The notes beneath the pieces are model-generated. The model did no database searches and was not told the origin of the DNA. It was given only the letters and a program-made list of their open reading frames with translations. This document shows, piece after piece, positions 16,276 to 23,838 of a stretch of 42,041 nucleotides of DNA (position 1 is the stretch's first letter; each line of letters starts with the position of its first letter). This stretch comes from Candidatus Roizmanbacteria bacterium GW2011_GWC2_34_23. Lineage in GTDB: Bacteria; Patescibacteriota; Microgenomatia; UBA1406; GWC2-37-13. Where the stretch lies: positions 1 through 42,041 of the forward strand of contig LBPR01000008.1 in the NCBI GenBank assembly GCA_000990305.1, in the 5' to 3' direction. The position numbers and the translations under genes are program-made.

Positions 16276-16329
16276 GAGCATTACTATACGTCGTTGCCTC
16301 AAATACGAGCGGTAGTGATGCTCTTTTTG
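16276..16329 (+). ncRNA. Candidate structured small RNA (about 54 nt)
   Basis: From the predicted start, GAGCATTACTA (16276-16286) pairs with TAGTGATGCTC (16313-16323; one G-U pair) and is followed by TTTTTGTTT. Inside, a second stem forms between CG-TCGT and ACGA-(G)-CG with loop TGCCTCAAAT. Promoter, compact fold and terminator together make an independent RNA gene without an ORF. It lies on the strand opposite to the 3' trailer of the 42-codon gene, so the two transcripts would be complementary. No known RNA family is recognised. It could also be a plain short attenuator, but no gene follows on this strand for 300 bp. Confidence 0.55.
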
Positions 16330-16330
16330 T

Positions 16331-16459
16331 TTATAGATGATACAAAGTCACCGGTATTCTCAAATTCTTCTTCGCTAATTTCCTAAGTTGATCGGCTACA
16401 AATCCAATTAGTTCATTTTTCTTTTGATACTTGTTTTTAAAGATTATTGATTTCTTCAT
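16331..16459 (-). CDS. Small basic protein, 42 residues, unknown
   Basis: Missed by the ORF track because of its length. The product starts MKKSIIFKNKYQKKNEL and ends KKNLRIPVTLYHL. It is basic (about 11 Lys/Arg) and amphipathic, with no membrane segment. Support comes from a near-perfect promoter (TTGACA-17-TATAGT, 16468-16496), the TAGGAGAT sequence just before ATG, and a terminator at 16222-16242. The -10 is so close to the ATG that the RNA should start 0-5 nt before it. Function unknown. A nucleic-acid-binding role is possible from charge alone. Confidence 0.65.
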   Translation of the reverse strand: MKKSIIFKNKYQKKNELIGFVADQLRKLAKKNLRIPVTLYHL

Positions 16460-16467
16460 ATCTCCTA

Positions 16468-16496
16468 ACTATAAACAAAATTAAATTGTTTGTCAA
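16468..16496 (-). promoter_or_regulatory. Promoter of the 42-codon gene
   Basis: On the minus strand TTGACA (16491-16496), 17 bp, then TATAGT (16468-16473). Upstream, CCTATAGA (16499-16506) and TCTATAGG (16520-16527) form an 8-bp inverted repeat that could be an operator. Confidence 0.75.
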
Positions 16497-16579
16497 GACC
16501 TATAGAGAAAATCATATTGTCTATAGGACACCTTATAGTATTAATATTGCGTCTTAGATTATCACAACAACATAATAAA

Positions 16580-16604
16580 AGTTATCCAAAGTCTGTGGAT
16601 AACT
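16580..16604. other. Inverted pair of DnaA-box-like 9-mers
   Basis: TTATCCAAA (16582-16590, +) and TTATCCACA (16594-16602, -), the second a perfect DnaA box, lie head to head within the inverted repeat AGTTATCCA/TGGATAACT. They lie in the 186-bp gap before the EEP gene. They could bind DnaA, or be a chance hairpin. There are too few boxes to call an origin. Confidence 0.35.
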
Positions 16605-16645
16605 ATGTTTATTCAATAAAACAACATTTCTAGTATAATATACAA

Positions 16646-17431
16646 ATGAATTTCTCCTTACTCACCTACAATACCTTATTCAACAATGGCGTCAATAAAC
16701 TTGGTGAAGTGATCGATTCTTATCATCCAGACATCATTTGCTTACAGGAAGCTCTGACCGATGATAAAAGTGTTCAAAAAATTGAAAAATTTGGCTATAA
16801 AATGGCCGATTATTCCAATTCTTTCGTTAAATTTGGCAAAATATTTGGAGTAATTACTTTTTATAATTCAAAAAATCTTAAATATAATGATTCATTCAAA
16901 CTTGACCTTGGAATTAACTTAGGAGATTTCTTTTTTAATATTCTAAGAATTGTGCTTGGCTACAATCAACCAAAAACGGTTTTAGAAACAAATTTTACCC
17001 ATAAACTAACAAGGGAAAAAATCTGTATATGTAATGTTCACCTATATGTTGTTGGAAGCAATGATCTGAGAATTAAACATATTAATAATGTTTTAAAATC
17101 AATCAACTTATCTGAAAAAAAACAATTAGTTATCGTTGGCGATTTTAACTACTTTCCGTATAAAAGAAAAAACCTCGAAAAAATGATGGCAAAGTATGGC
17201 TTGAAAGAGGCGACTGCTAATATTAGACAAACAATCAAATTCTCTAATAGCGGAAAGTTTGAAAAATTTAACTTATTTCAACGCCTTAGTTTGCCATTTA
17301 TTAACATGTTTGTTGCCAAACAAATCAAAACAGATTATTCTTTTTATAGAGGCTTAAAATTAATTAAAACAGAAAGAATTGAAACACAAACATCCGATCA
17401 TTATCCTATTATTTCAACTTTTGCATTATAA
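16646..17431 (+). CDS. Endonuclease/exonuclease/phosphatase (EEP) family hydrolase
   Basis: A 261-residue protein with the metal-dependent EEP (DNase I-like) fold. Motifs in order: LLTYNTLF (Asn), ICLQEA (Glu), CNVHLY (His), VGDFNYFP (Asp/Asn) and SDHYPII (Asp-His). The substrate may be a phosphodiester in DNA, RNA, lipid or sugar. Placement ahead of a membrane glycosyltransferase-like gene and two GT2 genes, with a 2-bp gap, suggests a role with lipid-linked sugars, but that is a guess. TATAAT (16634-16639) lies 6 nt before ATG, so the operon message is probably leaderless. Confidence 0.9.
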   Translation: MNFSLLTYNTLFNNGVNKLGEVIDSYHPDIICLQEALTDDKSVQKIEKFGYKMADYSNSFVKFGKIFGVITFYNSKNLKYNDSFKLDLGINLGDFFFNILRIVLGYNQPKTVLETNFTHKLTREKICICNVHLYVVGSNDLRIKHINNVLKSINLSEKKQLVIVGDFNYFPYKRKNLEKMMAKYGLKEATANIRQTIKFSNSGKFEKFNLFQRLSLPFINMFVAKQIKTDYSFYRGLKLIKTERIETQTSDHYPIISTFAL

Positions 17432-17433
17432 AG

Positions 17434-19113
17434 ATGATTAAAATATTGACCTCAATCAGTCATAAAATCTGGCAAAAGAAAATTTACCAATATATATTTT
17501 TTGCTATTGCCTCAATTATAACGATATCTTTAATGGGTTATTATTTTGGAACTTTCGATCAAGCTATCCACATACCTTTCTTAAAAAAATATGCCGATCC
17601 CAGTCTTTTTCCAAATGATATATTCTTCAATTTACGTAATTTCCATTATTCTTTCTTTTGGTACTTTTTTATTCCATTTTACCGACTAAGAATACTTGAA
17701 ATTACTATGTTTATTACGCATTTTTTGGCAACGTTCTTAACTTTTTTGGCTATTTACAATCTCGCAAAAACATTATTTAAAAATCCAATCGCTTCTTTTT
17801 TGGCTGTGATAGCTTTTATTTTTCCTCATCTCGGTTTCGCTGGCTTTCCTATATTTGAATTTAGTCTATTAAATAGAACTTTTACTCTTCCTTTCCTGTT
17901 ATTGGCAATAAATCTCTACCTGAATAAAAAACCCTTATACGCATTTTTAATTTTGGGGTTAATGTATAACATCCACGTTATTTCGGTGAACTTCGTGTTA
18001 GCCATGTTTATTTTTGATTCATTATTGAGAATTAGAGAAATAGGATTTAAAAACTTCATAAAACAATTTCTTACTTTTCTATTATTTGCTTCACCGGTTT
18101 TGATATGGAAGTTCAGCAATTCACATGTTGATATAGGGTTGGATCGAAGCTGGTTTTACATAATAAATAATAGTCTTTTAGCTCACGTCTTTACTCTTAT
18201 TACAACAAATCCTTTAATAAATTTCACCATTTTAAATGGTATATCCGCTATTATTATCTTTTTTTTAACCTTGCCAATAAAAAAAACTGAAAATGACTTA
18301 AAAATCAGCAATTTTATCTGGGCTGCCTTAGTTATTTTAGTAGTTCAGGTAGTTGCAGGAACATGGCTTCCTTTAACGATAATTATTCAGTCTCAGATAA
18401 TAAGAGTTGGGATTTTTGTTAATATTTTTGCCTATTTGTATTTTGCCGGCTACATATCTGAACTATTTTCTAACAAAAAAATAAAACTTAATAAAATTAT
18501 TCTGCTTATCTTTGCACTATCGTTTTCCATTTCTCCTCTAATCTCCCTTGTTATCTTACTTTTACATAAAAATGTTAATAATAAAAGCTTTATTAATGTC
18601 CTTAAATATTTAATTATTGTTATTTTTTTATTAACGCTAATTATTTTTAAATTTATGAATATTTGGAGACCTGGAATAAATATTTACCCAATAAAAGATG
18701 ATAACTATGATGTTCAAATATGGGCAAAAAATAATACACCAAAAGATGCAATTTTTATAACTCCTCCGGCTTTATGGTGGTTTTATGACCTTGAATGGAG
18801 GGTCGTTTCGGAAAGATCGACTGTTTCAACTTTGTCTGAATTGCTTGAAAGCGCATTTCTCCCTTCTTATATAGATTACTGGCGTCCAAGGTTTGAAGAT
18901 GTTGCTCCGAAAGCTCTTAAACAATTTTCTGATGACCCTCTTAAAAATATTATTATTACTAAAAAAGCTTATTACTCTCTATCTGAAAAAGATATTATAA
19001 GAATATCAAAAAAATATGGAGCCAAATATTTTGTCTCCGAAAAGCCTAGTCAATATCAATTTCCGATTGTATATCAAAATAATGGTTTTACTATTTATAT
19101 GATCTTCTTATGA
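17434..19113 (+). CDS. GT-C-like polytopic membrane protein
   Basis: The 559-residue protein has about twelve hydrophobic segments (from residue about 18 to 405) and a C-terminal outer domain (about 415-559). An acidic loop follows the first membrane segment (YADPSLFPNDIFF), as in GT-C glycosyltransferases and related proteins with a catalytic Asp in the first outer loop. The C-terminal part has WAKNNTPKDAIFITPP and WRVVSERSTVST, typical of such families. The exact family is not certain. It overlaps the next glycosyltransferase gene by 4 bp and so is part of a glycan operon. Confidence 0.75.
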   Translation: MIKILTSISHKIWQKKIYQYIFFAIASIITISLMGYYFGTFDQAIHIPFLKKYADPSLFPNDIFFNLRNFHYSFFWYFFIPFYRLRILEITMFITHFLATFLTFLAIYNLAKTLFKNPIASFLAVIAFIFPHLGFAGFPIFEFSLLNRTFTLPFLLLAINLYLNKKPLYAFLILGLMYNIHVISVNFVLAMFIFDSLLRIREIGFKNFIKQFLTFLLFASPVLIWKFSNSHVDIGLDRSWFYIINNSLLAHVFTLITTNPLINFTILNGISAIIIFFLTLPIKKTENDLKISNFIWAALVILVVQVVAGTWLPLTIIIQSQIIRVGIFVNIFAYLYFAGYISELFSNKKIKLNKIILLIFALSFSISPLISLVILLLHKNVNNKSFINVLKYLIIVIFLLTLIIFKFMNIWRPGINIYPIKDDNYDVQIWAKNNTPKDAIFITPPALWWFYDLEWRVVSERSTVSTLSELLESAFLPSYIDYWRPRFEDVAPKALKQFSDDPLKNIIITKKAYYSLSEKDIIRISKKYGAKYFVSEKPSQYQFPIVYQNNGFTIYMIFL

Positions 19114-19865
19114 AAAAATGCCTTATTTCTGTTATCGTTCCCGCTTATAACGAAGAAAAAAAAATTGGCGGCGTACTAAAATCTCTAATTAATTCTTCTT
19201 TGGTAGACGAAATAATAATTATTAATGACGGATCTTCGGATAATACTCTTTCCATAGTTAGAAAGTTTAAAAAAATAAAATTAATCAATCTGAAAAAAAA
19301 TCATGGTAAAAGTTATGCTATTGTAAAAGGAATTGAAAAATCAATCGGAGACATTGTTGTTTTTATTGATGCCGACTTAACAGGATTAAATGATTCACAT
19401 TTGGCAAAATTAACTAACCCTTTAATTTTAGGAAAAAAAGAAGTTGTTATTGGTTATCCAAATGATATAAAAACTGACAAATTATTCCTACCTCTCAGTG
19501 GTGAAAGAGCTTATTGGAAAAAAAACCTTACTCCTTATTTAAGAGAAATGTCTAAGAAAGGTTATGGACTAGAATTATATTTAAACTATATTTTTCGAAA
19601 TAAAAAAATGCAACTATTTCCGTTGAATGGGGTAAAAACAACATTAAAGTATGAAAAACAAACCTATGATATTGTTGCTAAATTATTTCTTGTGGAAAGC
19701 TTTGATATTCTATCTGAAATACTGAAACAACAAAATCCTATTTCTTATTTACTTAAATCATATCTATATTCTTTCTATATTAAAAAACCTAATAAAAATA
19801 ATAATCAAATTGATAAATTAATTAAATATGTTAAAAATAATTTGATAAAAAAAATTAATTTATGA
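19110..19865 (+). CDS. Glycosyltransferase family 2
   Basis: A 251-residue GT-A-fold enzyme. The start is SVIVPAYNEEKKIGGVL, with IINDGSSDNT and the metal-binding DADLTG (about residues 87-92), followed by NHGKSYAIVKGI. No membrane segments flank the domain, unlike DPM-type fusions, though the C-terminus has aromatic stretches. The acceptor is unknown. It is coupled by 4-bp overlaps to genes on both sides, so it is co-translated with the GT-C-like protein and the second GT2. Confidence 0.9.
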   Translation: MKKCLISVIVPAYNEEKKIGGVLKSLINSSLVDEIIIINDGSSDNTLSIVRKFKKIKLINLKKNHGKSYAIVKGIEKSIGDIVVFIDADLTGLNDSHLAKLTNPLILGKKEVVIGYPNDIKTDKLFLPLSGERAYWKKNLTPYLREMSKKGYGLELYLNYIFRNKKMQLFPLNGVKTTLKYEKQTYDIVAKLFLVESFDILSEILKQQNPISYLLKSYLYSFYIKKPNKNNNQIDKLIKYVKNNLIKKINL

Positions 19866-20551
19866 AAGTATCCGTTGTTATACCAGTTTATAATGAAGAA
19901 AAATATATTAAAAACTGCCTTGAGTCATTGATGAAGCAGGAAGAAAAACCTGATGAAATTATAGTTGTTGATAATAACTGTACTGATGAAACTATTAATA
20001 TAGTCAAAAAATATAAAGGAATTAAAATTATTCAAGAAAAAAAACAGGGAATGATTCCAGCTAGAAACACTGGATTCAACGAAGCGAAAAATGAAATAAT
20101 CGCCAAATGTGATGCGGATACAATTCTTCCATTAAATTGGATAAAAAATATTAAAAATAGTTTTTCTCAAGACGCTTCTATAATTGGTATTTCCATGCCA
20201 ATAAGATTAGATATTCCTTTTATTGGTCAATCAATATCTATTGCTCTTTTTTATATTTATCTGTTAATTCCAAGATTGATGATCGGTTTTTATCCCTTTC
20301 TTGGACCCAGTTATGCTATTAAAAAAACTGTCTGGAATGAAGTCAAAGATAGGATATGCCTAGATGACAAAATAGTTCATGAAGATATTGATCTATCTTT
20401 GCACGTCAAAAAATATGGAAAAATATATCATGATGGAAATATAATTATTGCTTCATCTGCGAGAAGAATAATTAATAATCCGTTATCATTTTTTGGTGAA
20501 TATAATATTAGATTCTTTAAAATGTTTTATTCCCATCGTCACTTGGTTTAA
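19862..20551 (+). CDS. Glycosyltransferase family 2
   Basis: A 229-residue GT2 enzyme: SVVIPVYNEEKYIKNCLESL, VVDNNCTDET, GMIPARNTGFNEA and the CDADT metal motif (about residue 80). A hydrophobic pair of segments (about 122-145) lies in the middle, and EDIDLSLHVKKYG resembles the acceptor-side ED motif. It is the last gene of the four-gene operon and is followed by a partial REP palindrome at 20574. Confidence 0.9.
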   Translation: MKVSVVIPVYNEEKYIKNCLESLMKQEEKPDEIIVVDNNCTDETINIVKKYKGIKIIQEKKQGMIPARNTGFNEAKNEIIAKCDADTILPLNWIKNIKNSFSQDASIIGISMPIRLDIPFIGQSISIALFYIYLLIPRLMIGFYPFLGPSYAIKKTVWNEVKDRICLDDKIVHEDIDLSLHVKKYGKIYHDGNIIIASSARRIINNPLSFFGEYNIRFFKMFYSHRHLV

Positions 20552-20573
20552 GTTCTATAAAAAGTCCGTCTTT

Positions 20574-20590
20574 TTAAGGTCGGACCTTAA
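20574..20590. repeat. Short REP-like palindrome
   Basis: TTAAGGTCGGACCTTAA has 8-bp arms around a central G and shares the GGTCGGACC core of the RAYT-linked REPs. It lies exactly at the end of the ligase gene (20591) and may be a remnant. Confidence 0.6.
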
Positions 20591-22201
20591 TTAACGAGTC
20601 ATATGTTGAAGCTCTTCTAGCGTAGTTACGTCTTCTGGTTTTTTATCATCTCTAAATTTTTCTAAACGAGGAAACCGTAATGCTAAGCCGGCTGTATGAG
20701 TTGGTGACTTAGTAATTTCATCGGCCTTAATCTCAACCACAATTGCAGGAGAAATCCACACATCACAATTCATAGCTTTATCAACAGAATAATTCATTGG
20801 CTTATCTTTGAGTTTTGATATTTGAGATTTGATTTTGAGAAACCTCCATTCCTCATCCGTCAACCCTGTACCAATCTTTGCCACCGTCACAAATTTATCA
20901 TTTTTTTCATCCCTAACCCCAACCAAAAACGCTCCCATGCCAAAATCCGTCCTCTTTCCTTTCCCAAAGTCATAGCCCATCACCAGACAATCAATTGTAT
21001 CGTTAATCTTTGAAGAATAACTTCGTTTATATTTTATCCAGTTCCAACCCCGGGCACCGGGTTGATAAATCCCATCAATCTTTTTGGCAATCACCCCTTC
21101 TAACTTTTTAGCAACCGCCTGATCAAAAATTTCCTCAAGCCGTTCTTCTTTATCTACTTCTTCTTGATGATCAACAACTATGATTTGCTTACTTATATCC
21201 TTATTTTTTATCGTCACCTGTTCCAGAGCTTTTCTTCGTTCAATAAATGGTTTTTTTATAAAATTTTTTCCGTTTAGATATAAAAGCTCAAAAGCAAAAA
21301 GCTTTAAGGGCACTTCAATTGATTTTGCCCCAATATCATATTTTCGTTTACGCTGAACGGTTTCCTGAAATGGAAGAAACTCACCTGTCTTTGGATTATA
21401 ACCAATCGCCTCTCCTTCAATGATCAATTCGTCCGCTTTAACTTCTTTTTTAACCCCTTCAACAATGTCTGGGTACATGTACGTAACGTCCTCGAGACTT
21501 CGGGAGAACAATCTAACCTTTGGAAGGCTTTCCGTAGGGTCTGACCCTCGGCGAGGGTCAGACCCTAGATAATGCACCTGCAATCTAAACCCATCAAATT
21601 TAGGCTCAACTAAACATTTGCCAATTTGCTTGATTATTTCTTTGGCCGACGACATTCTTTCCGCCTTCATCATAATAATCGGTGTAAAGGCTTTTGGTTC
21701 TATTTCTTCTAAACCTTTAATTCCTTTTTCTTTCAACATTTTTCCAATAAATCCTAAGTCAGGCCGGACGTGATAGGCGGTCTCAATAATTGGTCGCAAA
21801 CTCTTATCTCCTTTTAACATCCAAGAATAAGCATCAAGTATCGTCATATCAGAAAACCCGAGGCGGATAATACCGGTCGGAAGACGGACTAAATATCTTC
21901 CTGATAACGGGTCAAGTTGACGAATTAATTGAGAGAGAAGACTTACTTTAACGTCTTGTGAACCATTCCCAGAGGCAGTCGCTAGTTTATAAAAAAAATC
22001 AAAAACTGCCAGTACTTCCATATCTTTTTCTTCAAACGACTTATAAAGTTTTTTGAAACTTTCAACAGTCTGCCCTAGGTCACCGCTCTTTTTAAACTCT
22101 TTTTCAAAATAATTCCGGTCAATGTTGAGGGCGGACATGGCAGATTTAATGATGGTTCTCTCAGCCATGCCAAAATCAATTCCTTCATAGGCGGGGCCCA
22201 C
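20591..22201 (-). CDS. lig: ATP-dependent DNA ligase, main ORF
   Basis: The product seals nicks in DNA with ATP. Motif I is EPKFDGFR with the adenylated Lys (about residue 200). Others are VRLFSRSLEDVT (motif Ia), IIEGEAIGY (III), KLFAFELLYLNG (IIIa), EGVIAKK (IV) and WIKYKRSY (V), with the OB domain after it. It resembles the archaeal/LigB type, with an N-terminal DNA-binding domain. The 22201 'start' is an internal GTG codon (V-GPAYEGIDF); the true N-terminus is in another frame (next entry). Residues GSDPRRGSDP right after motif I are encoded by a REP palindrome. CPR bacteria normally carry NAD-dependent LigA as the main ligase, so this is probably accessory. Confidence 0.93.
   Translation of the reverse strand: MGPAYEGIDFGMAERTIIKSAMSALNIDRNYFEKEFKKSGDLGQTVESFKKLYKSFEEKDMEVLAVFDFFYKLATASGNGSQDVKVSLLSQLIRQLDPLSGRYLVRLPTGIIRLGFSDMTILDAYSWMLKGDKSLRPIIETAYHVRPDLGFIGKMLKEKGIKGLEEIEPKAFTPIIMMKAERMSSAKEIIKQIGKCLVEPKFDGFRLQVHYLGSDPRRGSDPTESLPKVRLFSRSLEDVTYMYPDIVEGVKKEVKADELIIEGEAIGYNPKTGEFLPFQETVQRKRKYDIGAKSIEVPLKLFAFELLYLNGKNFIKKPFIERRKALEQVTIKNKDISKQIIVVDHQEEVDKEERLEEIFDQAVAKKLEGVIAKKIDGIYQPGARGWNWIKYKRSYSSKINDTIDCLVMGYDFGKGKRTDFGMGAFLVGVRDEKNDKFVTVAKIGTGLTDEEWRFLKIKSQISKLKDKPMNYSVDKAMNCDVWISPAIVVEIKADEITKSPTHTAGLALRFPRLEKFRDDKKPEDVTTLEELQHMTR
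21536..21566. repeat. REP palindrome inside the DNA ligase gene
   Basis: GGGTCTGACCCTCG, then CGAGGGTCAGACCC: a 31-bp perfect-arm palindrome with the same length and architecture as the RAYT REPs, with T/A replacing G/C in one pair. It is translated in the same frame as in RAYT, giving GSDPxxGSDP. Confidence 0.93.
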
Positions 22202-22320
22202 TCTTCCTTGAAGTAAATAAACAACTTTTGCGATTTCTTGACTAAAATGCGCGTTATTTCGAGACGCGAAGAGTTCTTTTCGATTCTTTCAAAATATTTG
22301 GCAAGTTCTGAGAAAAACAT
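22202..22320 (-). pseudogene. N-terminal segment of the DNA ligase, frameshifted
   Basis: From ATG at 22320 the frame reads MFFSELAKYFERIEKNSSRL and EITRILVK, the expected start of an archaeal-type ligase. The match then jumps to another frame at about 22225 (VVYLLQGRVGPAYEG), which joins the main ORF. Adding one base in the AAGAAATCG stretch restores a continuous protein of about 575 residues. It is either a real one-base deletion that disables or truncates the ligase, or an assembly error. Confidence 0.8.
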
Positions 22321-22338
22321 AAGGTAATTTTAGACTGG

Positions 22339-22358
22339 ATTCCCGCCTCCGCGGGAAT
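22339..22358. repeat. ATTCCC-N8-GGGAAT palindrome
   Basis: ATTCCCGCCTCCGCGGGAAT matches the layout of the neisserial dRS3 repeat (ATTCCC-N8-GGGAAT) and of widespread REP-like repeats flanked by TGG and GACA. It lies in the Fic-ligase gap, just upstream of the ligase ATG. Confidence 0.85.
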
Positions 22359-22379
22359 GACAATGAATAAAATTTCAGA

Positions 22380-22469
22380 GTAAGCGAGCGTATTAAATTT
22401 TTTTCGACTTGGGAGTCCCCGAAAAGGGGAGGGTTCCCACGGAGAAATAAAATTTAATACCGAGCTTAC
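22380..22469. repeat. 90-bp imperfect inverted repeat (possible miniature element or terminator)
   Basis: GTAAGC-GAGC-GTATTAAATTTT on the left pairs with AAAATTTAATAC-CGA-GCTTAC on the right. Between them is a second GC-rich hairpin (TCCCC-GAAA-AGGGGA). It lies 16 bp after the Fic stop codon. Its ends suggest a miniature inverted-repeat element. The inner hairpin could end Fic transcripts. Confidence 0.65.
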
Positions 22470-22485
22470 AACATTTGAAATATGA

Positions 22486-23529
22486 TTAAACCATTGTGTA
22501 ACGCGCTGATTTAGTACTTCCAATTTTTTTAAGCAAACCTTTCTTTATTAGATCCTGAAGATCACGCAATACCGTATCTTCAGACACGTCAGGAAAAACG
22601 TCCCCGAAAGTTTGATTTTGAATATAACCTATCTCCTGTATATATTCAATCATCTTCATTTGTCTTTCGGTCAAAAAGATCTGTTGTCCGCCAAACTTTT
22701 CTTTTAATTTTACGTCTTTAGATAATTTCAAGATTTTTTCTTTAACTTTTTCAAATTCTATTCCTGCGCCACTTGTAAAATATTCCAGCCAACTGCTTAA
22801 ATCACCAGACGAAGCTTTTTGTAAATTTTGGTAATATGTGACTGCGTCTTTATCATAATATTCTTCTAATGAAAAAAATCGTCTAATATCATAGCCACCC
22901 AAAAATAAAATTAGAGTCGCCAGTACTCGAGAAACTCTACCATTACCATCTAAAAATGGATGAATACGCACTAATTCATGATGGGCAATCCCCGCCTTTA
23001 AAATCGGATGTAGTTTATCTTTATCATCGCGATTCAACCAATAGACAAATTCGCGCATTAAAAAAGGTACTTCAATTGGAGGAGGCGGACGAAAAGTCAC
23101 TTCACCATTGGCGGAATTTCTGATAATTACTTGTTTTGTCCTATATTCTCCCAATCCATCGGGTGGTAAAATTTTATCGGTTAAAATTCGATGCAATTTT
23201 TTTATTATCTGCTCAGAGATTTTATCAATTTTTTTGTTGGCTTCATCATCAATAAATTCAATCACTTTTCGATAATTAATAATCTCCTGGATATCACGTG
23301 GTCGACCAATGACGTCGCGACCCATGAGAATATCTTTAGCATCGTCCTTATGAAGAATATTGCCCTCAAGATGAGTGCCATGATAAACCGCTCTAATCAA
23401 AGCTTCTTCCTTAAATTGTTTTTCCCAGAGAGGTAAAAGTGGAGAATGTTTTATCACTTCTTCTGAGGCTTCTATTTTGGAGATATTGGTTAGAATCTTA
23501 TTAGTAATTATAAAAGTAGGGTTGAACAT
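22486..23529 (-). CDS. Fic family protein (AMPylase) with C-terminal winged helix
   Basis: The start at 23529 (MFNPTFIITN) is chosen over the longer frame because TATAAT (23536-23541, minus) lies 6 nt before it. The 347-residue product has an N-terminal helix with an EGN-type inhibitory motif (YHGTHLEGN; the usual Ser/Thr is Gly, with Thr next to it). It has the complete Fic motif HPFLDGNGRVSR and a C-terminal winged helix-turn-helix (TERQMKMIEYIQ, SEDTVLRDLQDLIKKGLL). Fic proteins transfer AMP to Tyr/Ser/Thr hydroxyls of target proteins. The active motif looks intact. Its promoter fully overlaps that of the divergent T4SS pilin genes. Confidence 0.93.
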   Translation of the reverse strand: MFNPTFIITNKILTNISKIEASEEVIKHSPLLPLWEKQFKEEALIRAVYHGTHLEGNILHKDDAKDILMGRDVIGRPRDIQEIINYRKVIEFIDDEANKKIDKISEQIIKKLHRILTDKILPPDGLGEYRTKQVIIRNSANGEVTFRPPPPIEVPFLMREFVYWLNRDDKDKLHPILKAGIAHHELVRIHPFLDGNGRVSRVLATLILFLGGYDIRRFFSLEEYYDKDAVTYYQNLQKASSGDLSSWLEYFTSGAGIEFEKVKEKILKLSKDVKLKEKFGGQQIFLTERQMKMIEYIQEIGYIQNQTFGDVFPDVSEDTVLRDLQDLIKKGLLKKIGSTKSARYTMV

Positions 23530-23565
23530 AGGATAATTATAACTTATAATTTCTCTATGGTTCAA
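23522..23565. promoter_or_regulatory. Fully overlapping divergent promoters, Fic and T4SS pilins
   Basis: Plus strand: TTGAAC (23522-23527), 17 bp, TATAAT (23545-23550), ATG at 23557. Minus strand: TTGAAC (23560-23565), 18 bp, TATAAT (23536-23541), ATG at 23529. Each -35 lies in or next to the other gene's start codon. The two polymerase sites cover the same 44 bp, so simultaneous occupancy seems impossible. Confidence 0.75.
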
Positions 23566-23838
23566 GCTTTTACTATCGATTCTAATAGTTTTCCTGCTGC
23601 CAAAGTGACAAGTATTGGTCAAATTGTCAGTCTCGCTCTTCCTTTAGCAATGACCGGAGCCGGACTGATTTTTTTAGTAATTACCCTTAAAGCCGCTTTT
23701 GATATTTTGACTCATGGTGACAATCCTGACGCTTTAAAAAAGGCCTATTCATCGATTGCAAACGCGGTTTTAGGTTTAATTATCGTCGTTGGTAGTTATC
23801 TAGTTATTAAATTATTAGGAGTTATTTTACCAAAATGA
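23557..23838 (+). CDS. T4SS pilin-like protein (VirB2/TrbC type)
   Basis: A 93-residue protein with a short N-terminus, a first membrane segment (about 24-46, LALPLAMTGAGLIFLVITLKA), a short cytoplasmic loop (LTHGDNPDALKKAYSSIAN) and a second membrane segment (about 70-90). This fits the T4SS_pilin family frequent in CPR. Its partners would be a VirB6-like channel and pilus assembly ATPases. It overlaps the next pilin gene by 4 bp (ATGA), so they are co-translated. The start is leaderless, with its promoter shared with Fic. Confidence 0.85.
   Translation: MVQAFTIDSNSFPAAKVTSIGQIVSLALPLAMTGAGLIFLVITLKAAFDILTHGDNPDALKKAYSSIANAVLGLIIVVGSYLVIKLLGVILPK

Noticed and set aside
16580-16604. Replication origin at the DnaA-box pair
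   Set aside because: Only two boxes, one imperfect, and another TTATCCACA occurs in the coding sequence near 3315. dnaA is not in the window. The pair is kept as a low-confidence site only.
22254-22523. 89-aa minus-strand ORF
   Set aside because: It reads palindromic repeats (VIPAEAGIQ-type peptide) and overlaps the Fic and ligase ends. It is a repeat-derived shadow.
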